64,000 nucleotides of DNA from Hyphomicrobiaceae bacterium (GCA_025351355.1 JANXWC010000056.1:1-64000), one strand, 5' to 3'. Shown: positions 36,058-47,966, numbered from the stretch's first letter. Notes: generated by a model not told the origin, from the letters alone. Made by a program: numbers and translations.

Positions 36058-36455
36058 TACTTCGACTCCTCAACTTCAGCCACTTCCGGCTTCTCACGCA
36101 CGATCACTGTCAGCATCGAGAACGGCTTCAGGATCTGGCTCGACTTGCCGCGGCCACGGGCATGAAAACGCTTCATGACTAATTGTTTGCCGACGAAAGC
36201 TTCGGCCACGATCAGGTCATCGGGATCGAGGTGATGATTATTCTCTGCATTGGCGACCGCCGACTTGACGCACTTACGCACGTCTTCAGCGATCCGCTTG
36301 CGCGAGAACTCAAGTTCGGCCAGCGCCTTGTCGACCTTCTTGCCGCGGATCATTGCGGCCACCAGGTTGAGCTTTTGCGGCGAGACGCGGAGGCTGGAGA
36401 GGACAGCCTTGGCCTCGTTATCTGCCTGCGCCCGCGGACGTTTCGGCTTGCCCAT
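36057..36455 (-). CDS. rplV: Ribosomal protein L22
   Basis: L22 (132 residues) lines the exit tunnel; its loop is a known macrolide-resistance site. The core [20 protein letters not shown] and the loop end [20 protein letters not shown] are intact. It overlaps rpsC by one base and follows rpsS by one base. Confidence 0.97.
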   Translation of the reverse strand: MGKPKRPRAQADNEAKAVLSSLRVSPQKLNLVAAMIRGKKVDKALAELEFSRKRIAEDVRKCVKSAVANAENNHHLDPDDLIVAEAFVGKQLVMKRFHARGRGKSSQILKPFSMLTVIVREKPEVAEVEESK

Positions 36456-36456
36456 C

Positions 36457-36738
36457 TTACTTGCCCTTCACAGACTTCTTGTCGCCGCCATGACCCTGGA
36501 ACGTTCGGGTCGGCGCGAATTCACCGAGTTTATGGCCAATCATGTCCTCGGAGATATTCACCGGGATATGTTTGTGACCATTGTGTACCCCGAAGATGAG
36601 GCCAACGAACTGCGGCAGTACCGTCGAGCGGCGGCTCCATGTCTTGATGACCTCGCTGCGGCCACCGGCGCGCACCTTTTCGGCCTTCTTGACCAGATAG
36701 CCGTCGACAAACGGACCCTTCCAAATTGAGCGTGACAT
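36457..36738 (-). CDS. rpsS: Ribosomal protein S19
   Basis: S19 (93 residues) is a 30S head protein that contacts the 50S subunit. It starts [20 protein letters not shown] and carries [20 protein letters not shown] and [20 protein letters not shown]. It is nine bases after rplB. Confidence 0.98.
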   Translation of the reverse strand: MSRSIWKGPFVDGYLVKKAEKVRAGGRSEVIKTWSRRSTVLPQFVGLIFGVHNGHKHIPVNISEDMIGHKLGEFAPTRTFQGHGGDKKSVKGK

Positions 36739-36747
36739 CAGTGATCC

Positions 36748-37572
36748 TTAGCCCTTGGTCGCGTGACGGCTGCGAACGATGAAGCGATCCGTCGTTTTAT
36801 TCTTACGTGTCTTGTAGCCCTTGGTCGGCTTGCCCCACGGTGTCGCCCAGTGCTTACCACCGTTGGTACGGCCACCGTTCGGATGGTCGACCGGGTTCAT
36901 GGTAATCGAGCGCACAGTCGGGCGCGTGCCTTTCCAACGTGTGCGACCAGCCTTGGCGGTCACTTCGTTGGTATGATCCGGGTTGGAAACCGCACCGATC
37001 GACGCCATGCACTCCGCGCGCACTCGGCGCGTTTCGCCGGAATTCAACCGCACGATCGCCCAACCGCTATCGCGACCGACGAGCTGTGCGTAAGCGCCGG
37101 CGGAGCGAGCAATCTTGCCGCCACCAGCAGGTTTCATTTCGATGTTATGAACAATGGTGCCAATCGGCATGGACGCAAGCTGCATCGCGTTGCCCGGCTT
37201 CACGTCAGCCTTGATGCCCGAAACGACCTGATCGCCAATCGCGAGACGCTGCGGCGCCAGGATATAGGATTGATGACCGTCGGTATACTTGATGAGTGCG
37301 ATGAAAGCCGTGCGATTGGGATCATATTCCAGCCGCTCGACGGTCGCCGTCATGTCGTGCTTGCGACGCTTGAAGTCGATGATACGATAGGTCTGCTTAT
37401 GACCGCCACCGATGTGCCGCGTCGTGATCCGACCGTAATTGTTGCGGCCGCCGGTCTTGGTCTTACCCTCCGTGAGGGTCTTCAGCGGAGCGCCTTTCCA
37501 CAAGCCACTACGATCGACCTGCACCAATTGGCGCAGGCTCGGTGTGGTCGGGCGATAAGTTTTCAATGCCAT
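36748..37572 (-). CDS. rplB: Ribosomal protein L2
   Basis: L2 (274 residues) is needed for subunit joining and peptidyl transferase function. The N-terminal [20 protein letters not shown] and the C-terminal [20 protein letters not shown], with the conserved active-centre histidine in VDHP, are present. It is 26 bases after rplW. Confidence 0.98.
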   Translation of the reverse strand: MALKTYRPTTPSLRQLVQVDRSGLWKGAPLKTLTEGKTKTGGRNNYGRITTRHIGGGHKQTYRIIDFKRRKHDMTATVERLEYDPNRTAFIALIKYTDGHQSYILAPQRLAIGDQVVSGIKADVKPGNAMQLASMPIGTIVHNIEMKPAGGGKIARSAGAYAQLVGRDSGWAIVRLNSGETRRVRAECMASIGAVSNPDHTNEVTAKAGRTRWKGTRPTVRSITMNPVDHPNGGRTNGGKHWATPWGKPTKGYKTRKNKTTDRFIVRSRHATKG

Positions 37573-37598
37573 GACGCGTCTATCCTAAGTATTCGGTC

Positions 37599-37892
37599 TT
37601 ACACGCCGGTGGTTACGTCGATCGAGTGACCACCTTCGAGCGTCACGATTGCCTTCTTGGTGTCGCTCTGGATCGCGCGGATGCCGCGAAACGCCTTGAG
37701 CTTGCCTTTGCGCACAATCGTATTGACTGCCTTTACCTTGACCTTAAACAGCGCTTCGACCGCTGCTTTGATCTGCGGCTTGGTCGCTGTAGGGGCGACC
37801 TTGAAGATCACCTGATTATGCTCCGACACCAGCGTCGATTTCTCGGTGATGACCGGCGACAGGATCACGTCGTAGTGAGATGGTTTAGCCAT
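37599..37892 (-). CDS. rplW: Ribosomal protein L23
   Basis: L23 (97 residues) docks trigger factor and SRP at the exit tunnel. It shows [20 protein letters not shown] and [20 protein letters not shown]. It is 21 bases after rplD. Confidence 0.97.
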   Translation of the reverse strand: MAKPSHYDVILSPVITEKSTLVSEHNQVIFKVAPTATKPQIKAAVEALFKVKVKAVNTIVRKGKLKAFRGIRAIQSDTKKAIVTLEGGHSIDVTTGV

Positions 37893-37913
37893 TTTGATTT
37901 TCCCTGACGGGCC

Positions 37914-38534
37914 TCACTTGAACCGCGCTTCGAGGGCAGCCACCGCGGCCTTCGTCAGCACCAGCTTCTCGCGCCGCAGAATGTCGTAAACGTTGATGCC
38001 CTGAACAGGCAGCACGTCGATATGCGGAATGTTGCGCGCAGCGCGAGCAAACTCCGCCTGGATTTCGGCACCGTCGATAAACAGCGCGTTCTTCAAACCC
38101 ATCTTGGCGAAACGAGTTTTCAGCGCCGCCGTCTTACCGTCGGCAGAATGCGCCACATCCAGCACGATGATCTCACCAGCCTTCGCCTTGGCCGACAAAG
38201 CGTGACGCAGCGCCAGCGCGCGCACCTTCTTCGGCAACCCGATAGCATGATCGCGCGGCTTCGGACCAAACGCCTTGCCGCCACCGCGCCACTGCGGCAC
38301 CGACTTGTCACCATGACGAGCACCACCGGTGCCCTTTTGCTTGTACATCTTCTTACCGGTGACGTTGATCTCCGACCGATCTTTGGTCGCATGCGTACCG
38401 GCGCGGCGTTTCAGCTGCTGATAGCGCACCATGCGGTGAATGATGTCTTGGCGCACCTCAAGGCCGTAGATGTCGTCCTTGAGGTCGATGTCGCCAGCGG
38501 TACCGGCATCAAGTGTGGTTACGGTTGCTTTCAC
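37914..38534 (-). CDS. rplD: Ribosomal protein L4
   Basis: L4 (206 residues) reaches into the exit tunnel and in E. coli regulates the S10 operon. The tunnel loop reads [20 protein letters not shown] followed by [20 protein letters not shown]. Its ATG overlaps the end of rplC by four bases. No E. coli-like S10 leader can be recognised here. Confidence 0.97.
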   Translation of the reverse strand: MKATVTTLDAGTAGDIDLKDDIYGLEVRQDIIHRMVRYQQLKRRAGTHATKDRSEINVTGKKMYKQKGTGGARHGDKSVPQWRGGGKAFGPKPRDHAIGLPKKVRALALRHALSAKAKAGEIIVLDVAHSADGKTAALKTRFAKMGLKNALFIDGAEIQAEFARAARNIPHIDVLPVQGINVYDILRREKLVLTKAAVAALEARFK

Positions 38535-39265
38535 GACGCGCTCTCCGATTTGGCGGCAGCGCCCATATCCTTGACCGCAGCTCCCTTGCGGAACGCGCCC
38601 GGCTTCGGCGCATCCTGCGGCAACGGCCGCTTGACAGCATCTCGAACGAACACCCAGCCGCCTTTTGATCCAGGCACCGCGCCCCGCACCAGCAACAGGC
38701 CTCGCTCCACGTCGGTCTTCACCACCTCAAGATTCAGGGTCGTGACGCGCTCGTCGCCCATGTGTCCAGCCATCTTCTTGCCTTTGAAGACCTTGCCGGG
38801 ATCCTGACGTTGCCCCGTCGAGCCGAGCGCACGATGCGTCACCGACACACCGTGGGTGGCGCGCATACCACCGAAGTTCCAGCGCTTCATGGCGCCCTGG
38901 AAACCCTTGCCCTGATTGGTGCCGGTCACGTCAACCATCTGCCCCTTGACGTAATGGTCGGCAGTGATCTCGGCTCCCACTTCGATCAGGTTATCGGCGG
39001 TGACGCGGAATTCCGCTACGGTCCGCTTTGGCTCAACCTTGGCGATGGCAAAATTCTGCCGTTCCGCCTTGGTCACACGGCTGACCTTGCGGCTGCCAGC
39101 GCCTAATTGCAGCGCCACGTAGCCGTTCTTTTCTTCGGTGCGGTGGGCCATGACCTGGACATTCTCCAGCTTCAGCACGGTGACGGGGATATGCTCCCCT
39201 GTCTCCGTGAAGATGCGGGTCATGCCCACCTTCTGCGCTATCACTCCGGAACGCATTTCCGGCAT
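38531..39265 (-). CDS. rplC: Ribosomal protein L3
   Basis: L3 (244 residues) is a primary 23S-rRNA binder. It shows [20 protein letters not shown], the extended loop [20 protein letters not shown] with a [20 protein letters not shown] segment (the PrmB-methylated Gln region), and a longer C-terminal tail ending [12 protein letters not shown]. It is 92 bases after rpsJ. Confidence 0.97.
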   Translation of the reverse strand: MPEMRSGVIAQKVGMTRIFTETGEHIPVTVLKLENVQVMAHRTEEKNGYVALQLGAGSRKVSRVTKAERQNFAIAKVEPKRTVAEFRVTADNLIEVGAEITADHYVKGQMVDVTGTNQGKGFQGAMKRWNFGGMRATHGVSVTHRALGSTGQRQDPGKVFKGKKMAGHMGDERVTTLNLEVVKTDVERGLLLVRGAVPGSKGGWVFVRDAVKRPLPQDAPKPGAFRKGAAVKDMGAAAKSESAS

Positions 39266-39357
39266 TCCTTTCCTGGCTCGCGGGATCGTACCTTACGGCA
39301 GAGGAACCCTAAAAATCCGTACAGAGCTTTCACTTGGCTCTGCAAAAGCGAAACTAC

Positions 39358-39663
39358 TTACAGCTTGATCTCGACATCGACACCGGCGGCGAGATCAAGC
39401 TTCATGAGGGCATCAACCGTCTGCGGTGTTGGATCGACAATCTCCAACATCCGTTTGTGCGTCCGCATCTCGAACTGTTCGCGGCTCTTCTTATCGATGT
39501 GCGGCGAACGGTTGACCGTGAACTTTTCGATGCGTGTCGGCAGCGGGATCGGCCCGCGCACTTCGGCGCCCGTACGTTTCGCGGTGTTGACGATCTCACG
39601 GGTCGAGGCATCGAGTACGCGATGATCGAACGCTTTGAGACGGATGCGGATGTTTTGCGTCAT
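39358..39663 (-). CDS. rpsJ: Ribosomal protein S10 (NusE)
   Basis: S10 (101 residues) is both a 30S head protein and the NusE antitermination factor. It reads [20 protein letters not shown] and ends with the SIDTP-like region [20 protein letters not shown]. It opens the S10 gene group, 77 bases after tuf. Confidence 0.98.
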   Translation of the reverse strand: MTQNIRIRLKAFDHRVLDASTREIVNTAKRTGAEVRGPIPLPTRIEKFTVNRSPHIDKKSREQFEMRTHKRMLEIVDPTPQTVDALMKLDLAAGVDVEIKL

Positions 39664-39740
39664 GAGAGGATCTTGACCTTGGAGGAAGCAGTCGGCAACA
39701 GCGCAGCGGGGTCAGAAACAAAGTTCCAACCCCGGCTGGC

Positions 39741-40931
<1,191 letters not shown>

Positions 40932-41070
40932 GGGAGGCTCCTCTTATCTACTCAATCATCTAAGGCGTGCGCCAAGATCGTCCTCGGCGGCGGCTCATCC
41001 GTCTATCCGTCAACCCCGAACCGGGTCATCGTCTCAACCGACATTGCGACAGTCACCCGTCGCGCAGTAC

Positions 41071-43164
41071 TCAGGCGTATTTCTTCCGCACTTCGTCCGC
41101 TACGTTGCGCGGCACTTCCGCGTAGTGGGCAAACTGCATGGTATAGGATGCACGTCCGGTCGATTGCGAGCGCAGCTGACTGACGTAACCGAACATGTTG
41201 GCGAGCGGCACGTTGGCGCGGATGACGGTCGCGTTACCGCGCATCTCCTGCGTCTTGATCTGCCCGCGACGTGAATTGATATCACCGATGATACCACCGA
41301 CGAAGTCGCCCGGCGTCACCACTTCCACATCCATGACCGGCTCGAGAATCTTGATGCCGCCCTTTTCGCAGCCCTCACGCATCGCCTGACGCGCGGCGAT
41401 TTCGAAGGCAATGGCCGACGAGTCGACTTCGTGGAAGGCGCCGTCGTGCAACGTCACTTTCATATCGACCAGCGGGAAGCCGATCAGCACACCATTGGCC
41501 CAGATCGATTCCACGCCCTTTTCGACGCCAGGAATATATTCCTTCGGCACGGTGCCACCGACGACTTTGGTTTCAAACACATTGCCGCCGCCGATTACGT
41601 TCGGCTCCAACTTGAGCTTGACGCGAGCGAACTGCCCTGTGCCACCTGTCTGCTTCTTGTGGGTATAGTCGATGTCGGTAGGCCGAGCCAGGCTCTCACG
41701 ATAGGCAACCTGCGGCGCGCCGACGGCGACGTCGATGTTGTGCGGCTCACGACGCAGGATGTCGACCTTGATGTCGAGATGAAGTTCGCCCATGCCCTTC
41801 AGAATGGTCTCGCCGCTTTCTGGATCGACCGAAACGCGGAACGACGGGTCCTCAAGTGCGAGCATGTGCAGCACCTGCGCCATCTTCTCGTTCTCGCCCT
41901 TGGTTTTGGGCTCGACCTTCATTTCGATGACCGGATTGGGGAAGTCCATTTTTTCGAGCAGTACCGGCTTGTTCGGGTCACAAAGCGTCTCGCCTGTGCG
42001 CGTGTCTTTCAGGCCGGCGAGCGCCACGATGTCGCCAGCGTAAGCCTGATCCACCGCTTCACGCTTATCGGCGTGCATTTCATAGATCATGCCGACCCGC
42101 TCTTTTTTATCACGAGTCGTCTGCGCCAGCGCCATACCCTTTTCGAGCTTGCCCGAATAGATGCGGCAGAACGTGAGCGAGCCGACATGCGGGAAACTCA
42201 TAATTTTAAAGGCGATCATCGACAGCGGTTCGGCGTCGTCCGGCTTGCGCAACATATCGCTGCCGTCTTTGGGGCTGATCCCCTTGTAGGCTTCACGATC
42301 GAGCGGCGAAGGCAGAAAATCGACGACGGCATCCAACAGCGGCTGCACACCTTTGTGCTTGAACGCCGAACCGCACATCATCGGATAAAACGTGCGCGTC
42401 ACCGTGGCCTTGCGGATCAACCGGCGGATGGTGTCGATGTCGGGTTCCGTGCCATCGAGATACGTGCCCATGACGTCGTCGTCCATCTCGACGGCGGCTT
42501 CGATCATTTCAGCGCGGAATTCCTTGGCCTTCTCGATCATATCGGCCGGGATTTCACCGACCACCATCTTGGCGTCTTTGCCGTCACCATCCCAGGTGAT
42601 ACTCTTCATTTCGATGAGATCGACCACACCTTTGAAATCGGCTTCAGCACCAATCGGCAACTGGATCGGCACGGCGCGGGCGCCCAGCTTGTCCTTGATG
42701 TCGGCGAGACACATGTAGAAGTCGGCGCCTGTCTTATCCATTTTATTGGAGAAGATGATGCGCGGCACACTGTACTTGTCGCCCTGACGCCAGACGGTTT
42801 CTGTCTGCGGTTCGACACCCTGATTCGAATCGAGCACGCATACCGCGCCGTCGAGCACGCGCAGCGACCGCTCCACTTCGATCGTAAAGTCGACGTGGCC
42901 TGGCGTGTCAATGATGTTTAGACGGCGCTTCTTGCCGTCGCGGCTCTGCCAGAAGCAAGTGGTGGCAGCCGACGTGATCGTAATCCCGCGCTCGGCTTCC
43001 TGCTCCATGAAATCCATGGTGGCGGCGCCATCGTGCACTTCGCCGATCTTGTGCGACTTCCCAGTGTAATACAGGATGCGTTCAGTAGTCGTAGTTTTTC
43101 CGGCGTCGATATGCGCCATGATACCGAAGTTGCGGTAGTCTTTGAGATCGTATTGGCGGGCCAT
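41071..43164 (-). CDS. fusA: Elongation factor G
   Basis: EF-G (697 residues) drives translocation of tRNA and mRNA. The GTPase motifs are [29 protein letters not shown] and NKMDK. Domain IV carries the conserved tip region [20 protein letters not shown], and all five domains are present. It lies in the str order rpsL-rpsG-fusA-tuf, 58 bases after rpsG. It differs from the divergent EF-G-like gene at 44753, which has altered G motifs. Confidence 0.98.
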   Translation of the reverse strand: MARQYDLKDYRNFGIMAHIDAGKTTTTERILYYTGKSHKIGEVHDGAATMDFMEQEAERGITITSAATTCFWQSRDGKKRRLNIIDTPGHVDFTIEVERSLRVLDGAVCVLDSNQGVEPQTETVWRQGDKYSVPRIIFSNKMDKTGADFYMCLADIKDKLGARAVPIQLPIGAEADFKGVVDLIEMKSITWDGDGKDAKMVVGEIPADMIEKAKEFRAEMIEAAVEMDDDVMGTYLDGTEPDIDTIRRLIRKATVTRTFYPMMCGSAFKHKGVQPLLDAVVDFLPSPLDREAYKGISPKDGSDMLRKPDDAEPLSMIAFKIMSFPHVGSLTFCRIYSGKLEKGMALAQTTRDKKERVGMIYEMHADKREAVDQAYAGDIVALAGLKDTRTGETLCDPNKPVLLEKMDFPNPVIEMKVEPKTKGENEKMAQVLHMLALEDPSFRVSVDPESGETILKGMGELHLDIKVDILRREPHNIDVAVGAPQVAYRESLARPTDIDYTHKKQTGGTGQFARVKLKLEPNVIGGGNVFETKVVGGTVPKEYIPGVEKGVESIWANGVLIGFPLVDMKVTLHDGAFHEVDSSAIAFEIAARQAMREGCEKGGIKILEPVMDVEVVTPGDFVGGIIGDINSRRGQIKTQEMRGNATVIRANVPLANMFGYVSQLRSQSTGRASYTMQFAHYAEVPRNVADEVRKKYA

Positions 43165-43222
43165 TGCGGTGCCTCGAAATTCTCTTCAGTTTGCTTCGGT
43201 TGCCCACATGGCAACCGCGCAG

Positions 43223-43693
43223 TTACCAACGGTAGTGGGAGAAAGCGCGATTGGCTTCGGCCATCTTGTGCGTGTCTTCACGCTTTTTGACGGCCGTGCC
43301 GCGGTTGTTGGCTGCATCGAGCAGCTCAGCCGACAGACGCTCTTCCATGGTGTTCTCGTTGCGCGCGCGGGCCGCGATTATGATCCAGCGGATGGCCAAC
43401 GCCTGGCGGCGGTCAGTTCGCACATCGACCGGCACCTGATATGTGGCGCCACCGACGCGCCGCGAGCGCACCTCTACTGCCGGCGCGACGTTTTCGAGCG
43501 CCGTATGAAACATCTGCAAAGGATCAGCCTTAGCTTTCGTCTGCATGCGATCGAACGCACCGTAGACGATCGACTCGGCGACCGACTTCTTGCCTTCATA
43601 CATGATGCTGTTCATGAACTTCGACAACACGAGATCGCCGAACTTCGGATCTGGATTGACGACGCGTTTGGTGGCAGCGTGGCGGCGAGACAT
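43223..43693 (-). CDS. rpsG: Ribosomal protein S7
   Basis: S7 (156 residues) nucleates assembly of the 30S head; in E. coli it represses the str operon. It begins [20 protein letters not shown] and ends with [20 protein letters not shown], both conserved. It follows rpsL by 94 bases. Confidence 0.98.
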   Translation of the reverse strand: MSRRHAATKRVVNPDPKFGDLVLSKFMNSIMYEGKKSVAESIVYGAFDRMQTKAKADPLQMFHTALENVAPAVEVRSRRVGGATYQVPVDVRTDRRQALAIRWIIIAARARNENTMEERLSAELLDAANNRGTAVKKREDTHKMAEANRAFSHYRW

Positions 43694-43787
43694 AGTTTGG
43701 TTTCCCTGCGGGTGAGGCAGTACGATTTAAATAGCTGTACGACTTCGGCAAATACGCCCCCGACAATCGCGGCGGCGAAACAGCGTA

Positions 43788-44159
43788 TTATTTCGGCCGC
43801 TTGGCACCGTATTTGGAACGGCGCTGACGGCGTGCGGCAACGCCCTGCGTATCGAGCACACCACGAATAATGTGATAGCGAACGCCAGGAAGATCTTTGA
43901 CACGTCCTCCACGGATCATCACCACAGAGTGCTCCTGTAGGTTGTGCCCTTCACCAGGAATGTAACCGATGACCTCGAAGCCGTTGGTCAACCGGATCTT
44001 GGCAACCTTGCGAAGTGCCGAGTTCGGCTTCTTTGGCGTTGTTGTATAAACGCGCGTGCAAACGCCCCTTTTTTGCGGGCAGGCCTGCATGTGACGCGAT
44101 TTCTCACGATAGATCTTTGGCGTACGCGCCTTACGGATCAACTGCTGGATTGTCGGCAT
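43788..44159 (-). CDS. rpsL: Ribosomal protein S12
   Basis: S12 (123 residues) sits at the decoding centre. The streptomycin-resistance loop reads [20 protein letters not shown], with lysine at the usual wild-type position, and [17 protein letters not shown] is intact. It is the first gene of the minus-strand cluster, and a promoter-like sequence lies about 280 bases upstream. Confidence 0.98.
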   Translation of the reverse strand: MPTIQQLIRKARTPKIYREKSRHMQACPQKRGVCTRVYTTTPKKPNSALRKVAKIRLTNGFEVIGYIPGEGHNLQEHSVVMIRGGRVKDLPGVRYHIIRGVLDTQGVAARRQRRSKYGAKRPK

Positions 44160-44752
44160 TCGACCAATTCCACATCAGGCTTGCGCAACGTCTATGCTGC
44201 AACAAGCGACAAACCATGCGGGCCAAGACGTCAGAAACCTGACTTCTCAGCCCATCAACCAGAGGACCGCAACGGTTACACCGCTTCGGTCGTGGCACCC
44301 AATTCTGCTCTGCTTTAACCGGCGACAGCGTTTAGGGCGGCTTTTAGGGCATGCAGACTGCTGAACAATCGAATGTTCGGTCAAGCACACCTATGCCGGA
44401 AAGTCCCTACGACCTACCGTGAGAGTTGGCGCAAAGTATACGTCTGTTAGCCAAGCGTCAACCGTTCCCGCGACGTAAACGCGAATATTTTGCCAAAGAA
44501 AAATAACACATAAACTTCAATACGTTGAGCTCGATCGCTGCAGGCTTTGGCCGCTTTTGAGCGATATTGCGGCAGCTGCAATCTGCGACATGAGCGCCTG
44601 TTCCGTCGCGAGCAGCGTAGATTCTCTCTTGTAGAGTGCCAACGGAAAGTTCAGATTTGCGTCACGCGCCCTTTTGCTCAAGCGCGGGGCGCGCGGAGCA
44701 GGCAGCCCCATGCCTGCTTAACCCTTAGTGCCTGAGCCGTCAGGAGTACACC
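44160..44752. other. Divergent intergenic region between rpsL and the EF-G-like gene
   Basis: No gene is supported in these 593 bases. The first 280 bases form the leader of rpsL. The middle, around 44435-44530, is AT-rich and holds the likely divergent start sites. On the plus strand GGAG lies six bases before the ATG at 44753. Confidence 0.6.
44435..44461 (-). promoter_or_regulatory. Promoter of the str/ribosomal cluster
   Basis: Read on the minus strand, TTGACG (44461-44456) and TATACT (44440-44435) are separated by 15 bases, shorter than the usual 17 but with strong boxes. The implied leader to rpsL is about 270 bases, unusually long and room for antitermination or feedback control. Confidence 0.55.
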
Positions 44753-46870
44753 ATGGGAGACAGGGTCAAAGGGCCCACCGCAGCCGCCGCGACCATCGCT
44801 GCGGCAACGACCGGTGAGAAGGCCGCGCAAGTTGCCAAAAGCGCCACCCGCGGCGCCCGATGTATCGCTTTGGTCGGCCCCTATTTATCCGGCAAGACGA
44901 CGCTTCTCGAAGCCCTCTTGGCGCGCACCGGGGCGATCAACCGCCAGGGAACTCTCGCCGACAAGACGAGCGTGGGTGACGCCAGCCCGGAGGCGCGCGG
45001 GCACGCCATGAGCGTCGAGATCAACATCGCCGACACACAATACCTTGGCGACAGCTTCACGTTCCTGGACTTGCCTGGCTCAGTCGAGTTTCAGACCGAA
45101 AGCCTTGCCGCGTTGCCGGCCGTCGACTTGGCTGTCGTCGTTTGCGAACCCGACGCACGGCGTCTGCCTGCTCTACAAATCATTCTCAAATCATTGACCC
45201 AACAAGGCATTCCGCACATTCTGTTTCTGAACAAGATCGACAGCTTTGACACGCCGGTTCGCGAGATCATTCCGATGCTGCAGCCGGCCAGCACGCGTCC
45301 GCTGGTTCTACGACAGGTGCCCATCTGGACCGACGGCAAAGCTACAGGCTTCATCGACTTGGCGCTCGAACGCGCCTTCAACTATCGCACCAACGCGGCC
45401 TCCGAGGCGATGCCGTTGCCAGACGCCATGCGCCAACGTGAAAGCGAAGCCCGCTTCCAAATGCTTGAGCATGTCGCCGACTACGACGACGCCTTGATGG
45501 AGCAATTGCTCAACGATTTGCCGCCGCAACGACAGCAGGTTTTCGACGATCTCGCGCGGGAGTTGCGAGACGGTTTGATTTGCCCGGTACTGCTTGGCTC
45601 GGCGCAGCATGGCAACGGCATAGTGCGCCTGCTCAAGGTACTCCGCCACGAGGCACCCTTCGTCGAACTCGCGCGCCAACGGTTGGGCCTGGAGGGGTCA
45701 GCAACAGCAGCGCAGATCATCAAGACCATCCATTCCCCGCATGGCGGCAAGATCAGTATTACGCGCGTGTTTGCGGGCAGCATCGGCGAAGGCACCGTCG
45801 TGCGAGGTGTGCGGGGCGAACAGCGCGTGGCCGGCGTTGTCTCCGTACTCGGCGACACATTTTCCAAGCGCGGCGCAGCCGTTGCCGGCGAGACCGTAGG
45901 TTTAGGCAAACTCGACGGCATCGGCACGGGCGAGACCATCACGGTCGGCAAGGCTGCGCTCGTTCAAGCCGCCAAACTCACGCCGCCGGAGCCCGTCTAC
46001 GGATTGGCCATCCAACTGGCCAACCGCAACGATGACGTGAAACTCTCTGCGGCGCTGGCAAAACTGATGGAGGAAGATCCGGCCTTGCGGCTCGATCACA
46101 ACGCCAGCAGCCAGCAGATGGTGCTATGGGGGCAAGGCGAAATGCATTTACGCGTCACCTTGGAACGGCTGAAGCGCAAATACGCCATCGACGCACAGTC
46201 AAAGCCAAGGCAGGTGGCCTACAAGGAAACGATCCGCAAGAGCACCGAAATTCGCGGCCGGCACAAGAAGCAATCCGGCGGTCACGGCCAGTTTGGCGAT
46301 GTGGTGCTGGACATCACGCCGTTGCCGCGCGGCAGCGGATTTAAATTCGGCGACAAGATCCACGGCGGCACGGTGCCGAAGCAGTTTATTCCGTCGGTCG
46401 AGATCGGCGTAAGAGATTATCTCAGCGCCGGTCCGCTGGGTTTTCCGGTGGTCGATCTGGCTGTCACGTTGCTTGATGGCTCCTACCACTCGGTAGATAG
46501 TTCCGACATGGCATTCCGCCAGGCCGGGCGCTTGGCGATGAGCGAAGGCTTACCCAACTGCCAACCGGTTCTACTCGAGCCCATAATGTCGGTGAGCGTC
46601 AACGCGCCATCGGAGGCGACGGCACGCGTCAACGCCATCATCGCCCAGCGGCGCGGTCAAATATTGGGCTTTGATGCCCGCCAGGACTGGCCGGGCTGGG
46701 ATACCGTGGATGCGCACATTCCGGAAAATGAAATGGCCGACCTGATCGTCGAATTACGCAGTGCAACGGCCGGCGTCGGCACGTTCTCGGCGCGCTTCGA
46801 TCACCTGTCGGAGTTGAACGGGAAATTGGCCGATCAGGTTTTGGCGGCGCGGCAAAAGAGTGCGGCGTAA
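44753..46870 (+). CDS. EF-G-like GTPase (second EF-G paralogue)
   Basis: The 705-residue protein has the EF-G domain order. After a low-complexity Ala/Thr-rich segment, the GTPase domain has G1 as GPYLSGKTT (residues 42-50), G3 as DLPG instead of DTPG, and G4 as NKID. The switch I region is shortened compared with EF-G. Domains II-V follow, with KQSGGHGQFGDVVLDI and GGTVPKQFIPSVEIGVRDYL. Such EF-G2-like proteins in alphaproteobacteria have no settled function; ribosome recycling or a stress role is possible. It is divergent from rpsL, and the hairpin 18 bases downstream of its stop ends the unit. Confidence 0.88.
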   Translation: MGDRVKGPTAAAATIAAATTGEKAAQVAKSATRGARCIALVGPYLSGKTTLLEALLARTGAINRQGTLADKTSVGDASPEARGHAMSVEINIADTQYLGDSFTFLDLPGSVEFQTESLAALPAVDLAVVVCEPDARRLPALQIILKSLTQQGIPHILFLNKIDSFDTPVREIIPMLQPASTRPLVLRQVPIWTDGKATGFIDLALERAFNYRTNAASEAMPLPDAMRQRESEARFQMLEHVADYDDALMEQLLNDLPPQRQQVFDDLARELRDGLICPVLLGSAQHGNGIVRLLKVLRHEAPFVELARQRLGLEGSATAAQIIKTIHSPHGGKISITRVFAGSIGEGTVVRGVRGEQRVAGVVSVLGDTFSKRGAAVAGETVGLGKLDGIGTGETITVGKAALVQAAKLTPPEPVYGLAIQLANRNDDVKLSAALAKLMEEDPALRLDHNASSQQMVLWGQGEMHLRVTLERLKRKYAIDAQSKPRQVAYKETIRKSTEIRGRHKKQSGGHGQFGDVVLDITPLPRGSGFKFGDKIHGGTVPKQFIPSVEIGVRDYLSAGPLGFPVVDLAVTLLDGSYHSVDSSDMAFRQAGRLAMSEGLPNCQPVLLEPIMSVSVNAPSEATARVNAIIAQRRGQILGFDARQDWPGWDTVDAHIPENEMADLIVELRSATAGVGTFSARFDHLSELNGKLADQVLAARQKSAA

Positions 46871-46888
46871 GTGGAGCTGCAAAGCCAA

Positions 46889-46916
46889 CTGGCTCGGGAA
46901 TCAATCCCCGAGCCAG
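46889..46916. terminator. Strong hairpin between convergent genes
   Basis: A perfect 10-bp stem (CTGGCTCGGG 46889-46898 with CCCGAGCCAG 46907-46916) and an 8-nt loop lie between the EF-G-like gene and the small minus-strand gene. No long T-run follows on either strand; it may serve both. Confidence 0.6.
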
Positions 46917-46924
46917 ATGATTGC

Positions 46925-47200
46925 TTACCAGCTGATATCGCCGTTGTAATAGGGCACGCGGATGCGTACGCGGCCCGCCTCGGTGTTGACGCGCACGCTC
47001 GTGTACGGCGCCTCGACCCGCACCGCCGTGCGCTTTGGCAAAACCGCAACGCGCGTACCCGGCGCAGTGACGATGGTGCGTCCATCACGACCGGTGTCGA
47101 CATGTGTCTTGGCAGCAAGTGCGGCTGACGTCGACGCGGCCGCGATTACTAAGACTGCGGCCATTACTTCAGTCTTACGTCGCATATTTGAACGTCGCAT
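46925..47200 (-). CDS. Small secreted hypothetical protein, 91 aa
   Basis: The N-terminus MRRSNMRRKTEVMAAVLVIA continues into AASTSAALAAK, a classical signal peptide with a cleavage site after ALA. The mature part of about 60 residues is basic and beta-rich (TAVRVEAPYTSVRVNTEAGR) and ends IRVPYYNGDISW. AGGAG six bases before ATG 47200 supports the start. I do not recognise a family. It is probably periplasmic and is followed by a hairpin shared with the convergent gene. Confidence 0.7.
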   Translation of the reverse strand: MRRSNMRRKTEVMAAVLVIAAASTSAALAAKTHVDTGRDGRTIVTAPGTRVAVLPKRTAVRVEAPYTSVRVNTEAGRVRIRVPYYNGDISW

Positions 47201-47274
47201 GGGGATCTCCTGCTGTTCCGTTACGAGGGGGTTGTGGCCCTCATCGATTGTCATTGCAACCCGCGCGCACGCGG

Positions 47275-47742
47275 TCATTTGTCGCCGGAAATATGAACGA
47301 CAATTTCGCGGGCATGCGGCGCGCGGCGATGTTCAAACAGGTAGATCCCCTGCCACGTGCCGAGCAGCATCCGCCCCTCGGCGATCGGAATGGACAGAGA
47401 AGTTTGCGTTAGCGCCGCCTTGACGTGTGCCGGCATGTCGTCGGGGCCTTCAGACGTGTGGACGAACAGCCGATCACCCTCAGGCACCAATCGTTTGAAA
47501 AACGCCAGCAGATCGCGCTGCACGTCGGGATCGGCATTCTCCTGGATCAGCAGCGAGCACGAGGTATGCCGCACGAACACAGTGGCCAAGCCGATTTCGA
47601 CGCATGCCTCCAGCACGATGACGTCGACCTCACGCGTGATGTCGATCAGCGTTTGGCCGTGCGAAGGAATAATGAGGGTCTGCTGGTGGTGGGGCATGAT
47701 GCCGTCTAACGGCACTGTAATGGGGATAATATCAACCTTCAT
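47275..47742 (-). CDS. YjbQ-family protein (UPF0047)
   Basis: The 155-residue protein matches the YjbQ family, some of whose members show weak thiamine-phosphate synthase activity. The family motifs are FVRHTSCSLLIQENADPDVQ, with the conserved HTS and ENxDP, and GTWQGIYLFEHRR near the end. The start is uncertain: ATG 47742 adds an N-terminal MKVDIIPIT, while ATG 47697 (MPHHQQTLII) gives the more usual length. No good Shine-Dalgarno distinguishes them. The gene stands 74 bases from the small secreted protein on the same strand. Confidence 0.85.
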   Translation of the reverse strand: MKVDIIPITVPLDGIMPHHQQTLIIPSHGQTLIDITREVDVIVLEACVEIGLATVFVRHTSCSLLIQENADPDVQRDLLAFFKRLVPEGDRLFVHTSEGPDDMPAHVKAALTQTSLSIPIAEGRMLLGTWQGIYLFEHRRAPHAREIVVHISGDK

Positions 47743-47769
47743 TGATATCGACCGACCTGAGGGCTTGTA

Positions 47770-47795
47770 ATACCAGCGGTCATTATTCTTGACCG
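47770..47795. repeat. ATACC...GGTCATT...TTGACCG repeat, copy 1
   Basis: The sequence ATACCAGCGGTCATTATTC then TTGACCG is an imperfect inverted repeat. A closely similar copy starts 79 bases later at 47849. Both lie upstream of the YjbQ-family gene. Confidence 0.5.
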
Positions 47796-47848
47796 ATGCT
47801 ATGCGCGCGCGGGGTTGGTGGGGCGGCCACGCGCAAACAAAGAATCTG

Positions 47849-47880
47849 ATACCGACGGTCATTCTTTTTGACCGTCGGTA
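47849..47880. repeat. ATACC...GGTCATT...TTGACCG repeat, copy 2 (perfect 12-bp hairpin)
   Basis: TACCGACGGTCA (47850-47861) and TGACCGTCGGTA (47869-47880) are perfect complements around a 7-nt loop. It shares its outer and inner sequence with copy 1 and abuts palindromic repeat copy B. It could be a mobile-type palindrome or a terminator facing either way. Confidence 0.6.
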
Positions 47881-47966
47881 TAAGTTGGGTCAAGCGTTTC
47901 AGCGCGACCCAACGTTCCACCCGCAGATTTTAGACGGTGGATCGCACGATACTTGACCTAACCTAC
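47881..47966. repeat. Palindromic interspersed repeat, copy B (most complete)
   Basis: The element has GTTGGGTCAAGC (47884-47895) and GCGCGACCCAAC (47902-47913), and after a spacer closes with ACTTGACCTAACCTAC (47951-47966). The far end mirrors the near end (TAGGTTGGGTCAAG), so it is palindromic overall. Copies A (10152) and C (29915) match its arms. Confidence 0.6.
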
